Program-made: the position numbers and the translations under genes
Notes under the pieces: model-generated
Database searches by the model: none
What the model saw: the letters and a program-made list of their open reading frames with translations, nothing else
What the model was told of the DNA's origin: nothing
From: CAYLPT01 sp964385645
Lineage (GTDB): Bacteria > Armatimonadota > Hebobacteria > Hebobacterales > Hebobacteraceae
Direction of reading: 5' to 3'
NCBI GenBank assembly: GCA_964385645.1
Contig: CAYLPT010000213.1
Coordinates: forward strand, 1-24,100
Length of the DNA stretch: 24,100 nt
Shown: one piece after another, positions 15,984 to 24,100 of the stretch
How the letters are laid out: each line of letters opens with the position of its first letter
Numbering within the stretch: the stretch's first letter is position 1

Positions 15984-16028
15984 CCGCGGCTGCTAAAAGC
16001 CTCATGTGCGGATTGTCCGCGCTAGTCC

Positions 16029-16049
16029 CTTGACAAAGGCGTTATCAAG
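16029..16049. promoter_or_regulatory. HAIR-like HspR operator over the dnaK promoter
   Basis: CTTGACA-N7-TATCAAG matches the HspR-associated inverted repeat (HAIR, CTTGAGT-N7-ACTCAAG) in spacing and in 10 of 14 arm bases. All five outer bases of each arm are conserved. It covers the -35 box and half of the spacer, an ideal position for repression. The operon it controls encodes an HspR homologue at 19537-19887. The outer symmetry extends to CCCTTGA and TCAAGGG. Binding itself is inferred. Confidence 0.7.
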
Positions 16050-16059
16050 GGGCTAGAAT
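16030..16059 (+). promoter_or_regulatory. Sigma70-type promoter of the dnaK operon
   Basis: A perfect TTGACA (16030-16035) and TAGAAT (16054-16059) are spaced by 18 nt. Transcription would start near 16066, leaving a leader of close to 90 nt before the dnaK GTG. No CIRCE element (TTAGCACTC-N9-GAGTGCTAA) is present, so control is more likely by HspR than HrcA. Confidence 0.8.
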
Positions 16060-16153
16060 CGGGCAAACTAACGAGGATTCACTCAGCGACCCCGGCCGCC
16101 CGGCCCGAGGGCCGCGAGACTGATCCGCAAACACCCGAGGGAGGTGCACTGAC

Positions 16154-18049
<1,896 letters not shown>

Positions 18050-18069
18050 CACAGAGGAGGCACGCCGCC

Positions 18070-18486
18070 GTGGCCTTTGGCGAGCACGATATCTTCCAGG
18101 AGATGGCCCGCCTCCGCCGCCGGATCGAGGGGCTCGCCTCCTCGCCCCCGGCCGCGGAGGAGGGGCCGTGGGCCCCCCCTGTGGACATCCGGGAGAGCGA
18201 GCGCGCCCTGGTGTTGTCCTTCGACCTGCCCGGGCTGCGCCGGGAGGACATAGAGCTGCGCGTTGATCGGGACGGGCTGACCCTCCAGGGCGAGCGGCCC
18301 CCGGCCGAGCGCCTGCGCGCGGTGCGCCTCGAGCGCCCCGCGGGGCCCTTTCGGCGCTCCTTCCGCATCGGCATCCCCATCAACCCGGCCGGCGTGCAGG
18401 CCACCTACCGGGACGGCGTGCTCGAGATCACTATCCCCAAGGCCGAGGCGCCCACGCCCACCCGCGTGAACGTGGACACCGCGTGA
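18070..18486 (+). CDS. Small heat-shock protein (Hsp20/alpha-crystallin family)
   Basis: ATP-independent holdase that keeps unfolding proteins soluble for later refolding by DnaK and Clp ATPases. The 138-residue protein has a variable N-terminal arm (residues 1-35) and an alpha-crystallin domain (about 36-125) beginning with PVDIRESERALVLSFDLPG. The diagnostic GVLEITIPKAE lies at 116-126, and the tail is short; an I-x-I/V oligomerisation motif is not obvious, though VNV near the end might serve. GTG 18070 follows GAGGAGG (18054-18060) at 9 nt, 20 bp after dnaK. It occupies the place where grpE often sits. Its stop overlaps the dnaJ start as GTGA. Confidence 0.95.
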   Translation: MAFGEHDIFQEMARLRRRIEGLASSPPAAEEGPWAPPVDIRESERALVLSFDLPGLRREDIELRVDRDGLTLQGERPPAERLRAVRLERPAGPFRRSFRIGIPINPAGVQATYRDGVLEITIPKAEAPTPTRVNVDTA

Positions 18487-19487
18487 GCCGAACTGCCATG
18501 GCCGACAGCCCCCGCCGAGACTACTACGAGGTCCTCGGCGTCGGCCGCGACGCCGACGAGAAAGAGATCAAGCGGGCCTTCCGCCGGCTCGCCCGCAAGT
18601 ATCACCCGGACGTCAACCCCGGCAACAAGGAGGCCGAGCGGCGGTTCAAGGAGATCAGCGAGGCCTACGAGGTGCTGCGCAACCCCGAGAAGCGCGCGCG
18701 ATACGACCGCGAGGGCCACCTGGGCGGCTTCGGAGCCCCACCTCAGGGCGGCTTCCGCTGGCAGGCCACCGCCGGACCCGACTTCGGCTTCGGCGGCCTC
18801 GATGACTGGCTCGAGGAGCTCCTCAGCGGCCGGCGCGGCGCCCGCACCCGCACCCGGCCCCGCCGCGGCGAAGACCTCCAGGCCAACCTCGACCTCACTC
18901 TCGAGGAGGCCTACCACGGCGCCACCAAGCAGATCGCGGTGCCCATCCCTCAGCCCTGCCCCGCCTGCCGCGGCGGCGGGCTGACTGACCAGGGCGCCCC
19001 CTGTCCAAGCTGTGGCGGCCGCGGCCGCAGCGAGCAGCTCAAGAACCTCGAGGTCAAGGTCCCGGCGGGCGTGCACGCGGGGGCCAGAATCCGGCTCGCC
19101 GGTCAGGGTCTGCCTGGGTCCACGGGCGAGCGGGGCGACCTCTACCTGATCGCCCGCATCGCTCCCCACCCCTTCTTCGAGCGCCGCGGCGACGACCTCT
19201 ACTGCGAGCTGCCTGTGGCCTTCTGGGAAGCCGCCCTGGGGGCCGAGATAGATGTGCCCACGCTGAACGGTCGGGTGAAGGCCAAGCTTCCCCCGGAGAC
19301 CTCCTCGGGCCGCCAGCTCCGCCTCGCGGGCAAGGGCATGCCGCGGGTGCGGGGCGGGGGCCGGGGTGACCTGTATTGCCGGATCAAGATCGTGGCGCCC
19401 AAGAACCTGACACGGGAGGAGAAAGAGCTGATCGAACGTCTGGGAAGGATGCGCCGTGAGAGCCCCCGCGCCAACCTTCGCGCCTGA
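18483..19487 (+). CDS. dnaJ: DnaJ-family co-chaperone with a reduced zinc-finger domain
   Basis: The 334-residue Hsp40 delivers substrates to DnaK and stimulates its ATPase. A J domain (about residues 14-76) contains the essential HPD at 41-43 (KYHPDVN). A Gly/Phe-containing linker and the two beta-rich C-terminal substrate-binding domains with dimerisation tail follow. Between them lie only two CXXCXGXG-type motifs, CPACRGGG (159-166) and CPSCGGRG (174-181), where canonical DnaJ has four. It is therefore intermediate between class A DnaJ and class B CbpA proteins. The start could be GTG 18483 (GTGA overlap with hsp20, MSRTAMADS) or ATG 18498; neither has a clear Shine-Dalgarno and coupling favours the first. 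A CbpA-like annotation is the main alternative. Confidence 0.93.
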   Translation: MSRTAMADSPRRDYYEVLGVGRDADEKEIKRAFRRLARKYHPDVNPGNKEAERRFKEISEAYEVLRNPEKRARYDREGHLGGFGAPPQGGFRWQATAGPDFGFGGLDDWLEELLSGRRGARTRTRPRRGEDLQANLDLTLEEAYHGATKQIAVPIPQPCPACRGGGLTDQGAPCPSCGGRGRSEQLKNLEVKVPAGVHAGARIRLAGQGLPGSTGERGDLYLIARIAPHPFFERRGDDLYCELPVAFWEAALGAEIDVPTLNGRVKAKLPPETSSGRQLRLAGKGMPRVRGGGRGDLYCRIKIVAPKNLTREEKELIERLGRMRRESPRANLRA

Positions 19488-19536
19488 GGGAGCCGGCCGC
19501 GCCAGCCCGCCGGGCGAGGGAAGGAGGCGATAGACA

Positions 19537-19887
19537 ATGACACGAGGCAGCAAGGAACCGGTCTACGTGATCAGCGTCGCCGCCAAGCTGGTGGAGATGC
19601 ACCCCCAGACTCTCCGCCTGTACGAGCGGCTCGGCCTCATCAAGCCGTTCCGCACAGAGAATAACATCCGCCTCTACTCGGATGAGGACATCGAGCGGCT
19701 CCGCCAGATCCAGCGCCTGACCAGCGTCGGCCTCAACCTCGCCGGCGTCGAGATGGTGCTGGAGCTGCTCGACCGCATGGAGGCCATGCGCCGCGAGATG
19801 CAGCAGGAGATGGCCCGCCGGGAGGAGGAGATGGAGCGCGAAATCAGGCAGCTGCGCAGCGCGGTCTCCTCCGCCCTGCGCGACTAG
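19537..19887 (+). CDS. hspR: HspR heat-shock repressor (MerR family)
   Basis: HspR represses chaperone operons by binding HAIR sites, using DnaK as co-repressor in Streptomyces. The 116-residue protein starts with VYVISVAAKLVEMHPQTLRLYERLGL, condensed here as the MerR helix-turn-helix at residues 8-33. A wing (RTENNIRLYSDEDIERL), the segment IQRLTSVGLNLAGVEMVLEL typical of HspR, and a charged coiled-coil tail rich in Met and Glu (about 80-116) follow. ATG 19537 follows AAGGAGG (19521-19527) at 9 nt. It lies 49 bp after dnaJ, as in actinobacterial dnaK operons. The HAIR-like site at 16029-16049 is the probable target. Confidence 0.93.
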   Translation: MTRGSKEPVYVISVAAKLVEMHPQTLRLYERLGLIKPFRTENNIRLYSDEDIERLRQIQRLTSVGLNLAGVEMVLELLDRMEAMRREMQQEMARREEEMEREIRQLRSAVSSALRD

Positions 19888-19897
19888 GAGGGCACGG

Positions 19898-20314
19898 GTG
19901 GCGAATCGCCAGCCCATCGGCCTCTCCCTCCTGCCCCTGCTGGGGCTGCTCGGCGTCGGCATCGCCTACTACTCCGCCGCCCAGCAGCCCGGCGATCGGG
20001 CCCCCGCCGCCCCCGCGCGGCTCGCCCTCGAGCTGGGCGGGGCCGGCGCCCTCGGCTTCTGGCTGGCCCTGCGCCTCAGCGGCTTCGGCGTGCGCGGGGG
20101 CCTCATGCCAGGCGCCCTCGCCCCGCTCGCCATCGGCGTCGCGGCATGGGCCCTGGCCCTCTGGCCCCTCGCCGCCTGGCGGCTCGAGCGGCTCCTGCGG
20201 CTGCCCCCTCACCGCTCCCACGATGCCGCCACCCACCTGTGTGGGCTCATGCTGCTGGGATTCCTCATCGTCGGCAGCGCCTCCGTGGCGCTGCACTACC
20301 TGACCGAGCGGTAG
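19898..20314 (+). CDS. Small four-helix membrane protein of unknown function
   Basis: I do not recognise this 138-residue protein. Hydrophobic stretches at about 7-25, 41-62, 71-94 and 111-133 suggest four transmembrane helices. A basic cytoplasmic-type loop (RLERLLRLPPHRSHD) lies between the third and fourth, and there are no conserved catalytic signatures. GTG 19898 follows AGGAGGG (19886-19892), which overlaps the hspR stop, so it is tightly coupled to hspR. It ends 19 bp before the ClpC-type gene and should be co-transcribed with the chaperones. A role in membrane stress is possible but is a guess from context only. Confidence 0.75.
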   Translation: MANRQPIGLSLLPLLGLLGVGIAYYSAAQQPGDRAPAAPARLALELGGAGALGFWLALRLSGFGVRGGLMPGALAPLAIGVAAWALALWPLAAWRLERLLRLPPHRSHDAATHLCGLMLLGFLIVGSASVALHYLTER

Positions 20315-20333
20315 CCTTACGCCGGAGAGCATC

Positions 20334-22799
<2,466 letters not shown>

Positions 22800-22915
22800 G
22801 GGGCGCGCCCGCGAAGCGCCTGCCTTCGGTCATAGTTCCTTCACAGCCGCCGGCTACTCTCTAGCACAACCCGGCCGCGCCCATCCGGTGCGGCCGCCGA
22901 GCGCCGGAGGCCTGT

Positions 22916-24055
22916 GTGGGCACAATTGGGCAGGCGGTCAACCTCTTCGAGTGCTGCATCTTCACCCTGGACGCCTTCACCATCGTCCTGCCCGCCTTCC
23001 TGGTCGCCGGGGCCATCGTCGTCTTCCTGCCCAGCGATGCGGTCATGCGCTACTTCGGCGCCCGCGCCAACCGCTTCGTCTCCTACGGCGCCGCCGCCAT
23101 CTCCGGCAACATCCTCAGCGTGTGCTCCTGCAACGTGGTGCCCATCTTCGCGGGCATCCTCCGCCGCGGCGCCGGCATCGGGCCGGCCTTCTGCTTCGTC
23201 TTCGCCGCCCCCGCCATCCACATCGTCAACACCATGTTCACCTACCAGGTCATCGGCCTCAAGCTCGCCTTCTGGCGCTTCATCACCGTGCCCATCATCG
23301 CCGTCCTGGTCGGGCTCGCCATGGCCTTCCTGTTCCGCCGTGAGGAGCGCGCCGCCCTCGCGCGGCCCGCCAGCAACCCGGCCGTCGCGCTTGTCTCCCA
23401 GTCGCCCGGCGAGCTCCACAAGGGCGCTGGCTTCCTCGGCCTGCTGGTGGCGGTGATGGTCTTCGGCGCCTGGAAGCCCCTCGACCCCCACCTGCCCGGC
23501 CACCTCGCTCACTTCGCCCGCGTCGGCGGCGTCCTGCTCGCCCTGGCCGCGCTGGTGCCCCTCGCCCTGCGCTGGTTCGGGCGCGAGGAGACCCTCGAGT
23601 GGGCCCGTCAGACCTGGCTGCTCATCCGCATGATCGTGCCCATCTTCGCCGTCGCGGTGATCGTCATCGCCCTCATCGTCAGCGCCATCCCCCTGACCTG
23701 GATCATGCCCACCGCCGCCGCGGAGGGCACCCTGGTGTTCGGACACCCCCACGGCAACCGCTTCCTCCCCATCCTCATCTCCTCCGTCTTCTCCACGCTC
23801 ATGTACTTCCCCATGCTCACCGAGGTCGCGTTCACCAAGGGCCTGCTCCTCAAGTACTTCGCCCTCGGCCCCGCGCTCGCGCTCCTGCTCGGCGGCCCCG
23901 GCCTCAGCCTCCCCGGGCTGCTCCTCCTCAGCCGCATCGCCGGCTGGAAGAAGACCGTCGCCTACTGGCTCATCATGGTCTCCCTCATCACCCTCGTCGC
24001 CCTCTTCTTCGGATCCTACTTCGGCCAGTACATCTGCTCTTGCCAGCTCCGCTGA
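22916..24055 (+). CDS. ArsP-like permease (predicted permease, DUF318/UPF0718 family)
   Basis: The 379-residue integral membrane protein has about eight to ten hydrophobic segments in two halves joined by a polar region near residues 140-165. The first half carries the family motif SVCSCNVVPIFAGILRRGAGIGPA with cysteines C70 and C72, which in ArsP_1 permeases lies next to the transport path. The family includes trivalent organoarsenical exporters and many permeases of unknown substrate. A second Cys-Ser-Cys (C374 and C376) occurs four residues before the end. GTG 22916 has GGAGG (22906-22910) only 5 nt upstream. It stands alone after the heat-shock operon; no arsR-like regulator or thioredoxin-like partner is adjacent within the window, so the substrate is open. 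Confidence 0.82.
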   Translation: MGTIGQAVNLFECCIFTLDAFTIVLPAFLVAGAIVVFLPSDAVMRYFGARANRFVSYGAAAISGNILSVCSCNVVPIFAGILRRGAGIGPAFCFVFAAPAIHIVNTMFTYQVIGLKLAFWRFITVPIIAVLVGLAMAFLFRREERAALARPASNPAVALVSQSPGELHKGAGFLGLLVAVMVFGAWKPLDPHLPGHLAHFARVGGVLLALAALVPLALRWFGREETLEWARQTWLLIRMIVPIFAVAVIVIALIVSAIPLTWIMPTAAAEGTLVFGHPHGNRFLPILISSVFSTLMYFPMLTEVAFTKGLLLKYFALGPALALLLGGPGLSLPGLLLLSRIAGWKKTVAYWLIMVSLITLVALFFGSYFGQYICSCQLR

Positions 24056-24100
24056 GGCCCAGCCCGGCGTCTGCGCAACAGGACCCCGCACCCCGGGGGC

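Noticed and set aside
16006..16022. Small hairpin GTGCGGA-TTG-TCCGCGC between the HEAT gene and dnaK as a terminator
   Set aside because: Only 5 perfect pairs plus a wobble and an outer pair, with no T-run after it; it could equally be chance.
16000..16153. CIRCE element for HrcA control of dnaK
   Set aside because: No TTAGCACTC or GAGTGCTAA-like halves are present; the inverted repeat there fits HAIR instead.
22831..22868. Promoter for the permease gene (TTCACA with TAGCAC 16 nt later)
   Set aside because: The -10 match is poor. A promoter must lie between 22810 and 22915 if the hairpin ends the operon, but I cannot place it.

Overview
This is a gene-dense, very GC-rich bacterial chromosome segment with 22 protein genes, almost all on the + strand. 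Many genes start with GTG (about 13 of 22), spacing is tight, and several stops and starts overlap as ATGA or GTGA. The mix suggests a free-living, deep-branching high-GC bacterium: an HspR-controlled chaperone operon, a DUF512 PDZ/radical-SAM protein beside der, plsY and gpsA, the MEP-pathway enzyme IspH, a BKACE enzyme and a GH9 glycoside hydrolase. Armatimonadota or Chloroflexota-like lineages would fit, but the window alone does not settle this. I saw no rRNA, tRNA, CRISPR array, insertion sequence or phage gene.

Layout. 1-771 (-): the 5' part of tsaD (tRNA t6A synthesis), running off the left edge. 888-3245 (+): a GH9 hydrolase without a signal peptide, divergent from tsaD. 3319-3969 (-): a GNAT acetyltransferase, divergent from a BKACE/DUF849 enzyme at 4099-4983 (+). 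5080-13971 (+): a likely nine-gene transcription unit behind a good sigma70-type promoter at 5017-5045. It carries a secreted TPR protein, dihydrolipoyl dehydrogenase, an Lrp/AsnC regulator, a class I/II aminotransferase, ispH, the DUF512 protein, der, plsY and gpsA. 13979-14359 (-): a stand-alone response-regulator receiver, divergent from a membrane-anchored HEAT-repeat protein at 14511-15983 (+).

16029-22809 is a heat-shock operon: a consensus-like promoter overlapped by a HAIR-like operator, then dnaK, hsp20, a dnaJ homologue, hspR, a small membrane protein and a ClpC-type Hsp100 gene. It ends in a perfect 19-bp inverted repeat. HspR is the known repressor that binds HAIR elements, so operator and repressor lie in the same operon and probably form an autoregulatory loop. 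Oddities are the lack of grpE between dnaK and dnaJ, a DnaJ with only two of the four usual zinc-binding motifs, and a ClpC-type rather than ClpB-type ATPase. 22916-24055 (+): an ArsP-like permease.

I did not find a convincing new defence or biosynthetic system. The most unusual signal is at word level: the palindromic hexamer class RTCGAY is nearly absent (one site in 24 kb), although the related classes YTCGAY and RTCGAR are common. Ile-Asp pairs avoid ATC-GAC by using otherwise less favoured ATT or ATA codons. This looks like avoidance of a modification or restriction site.
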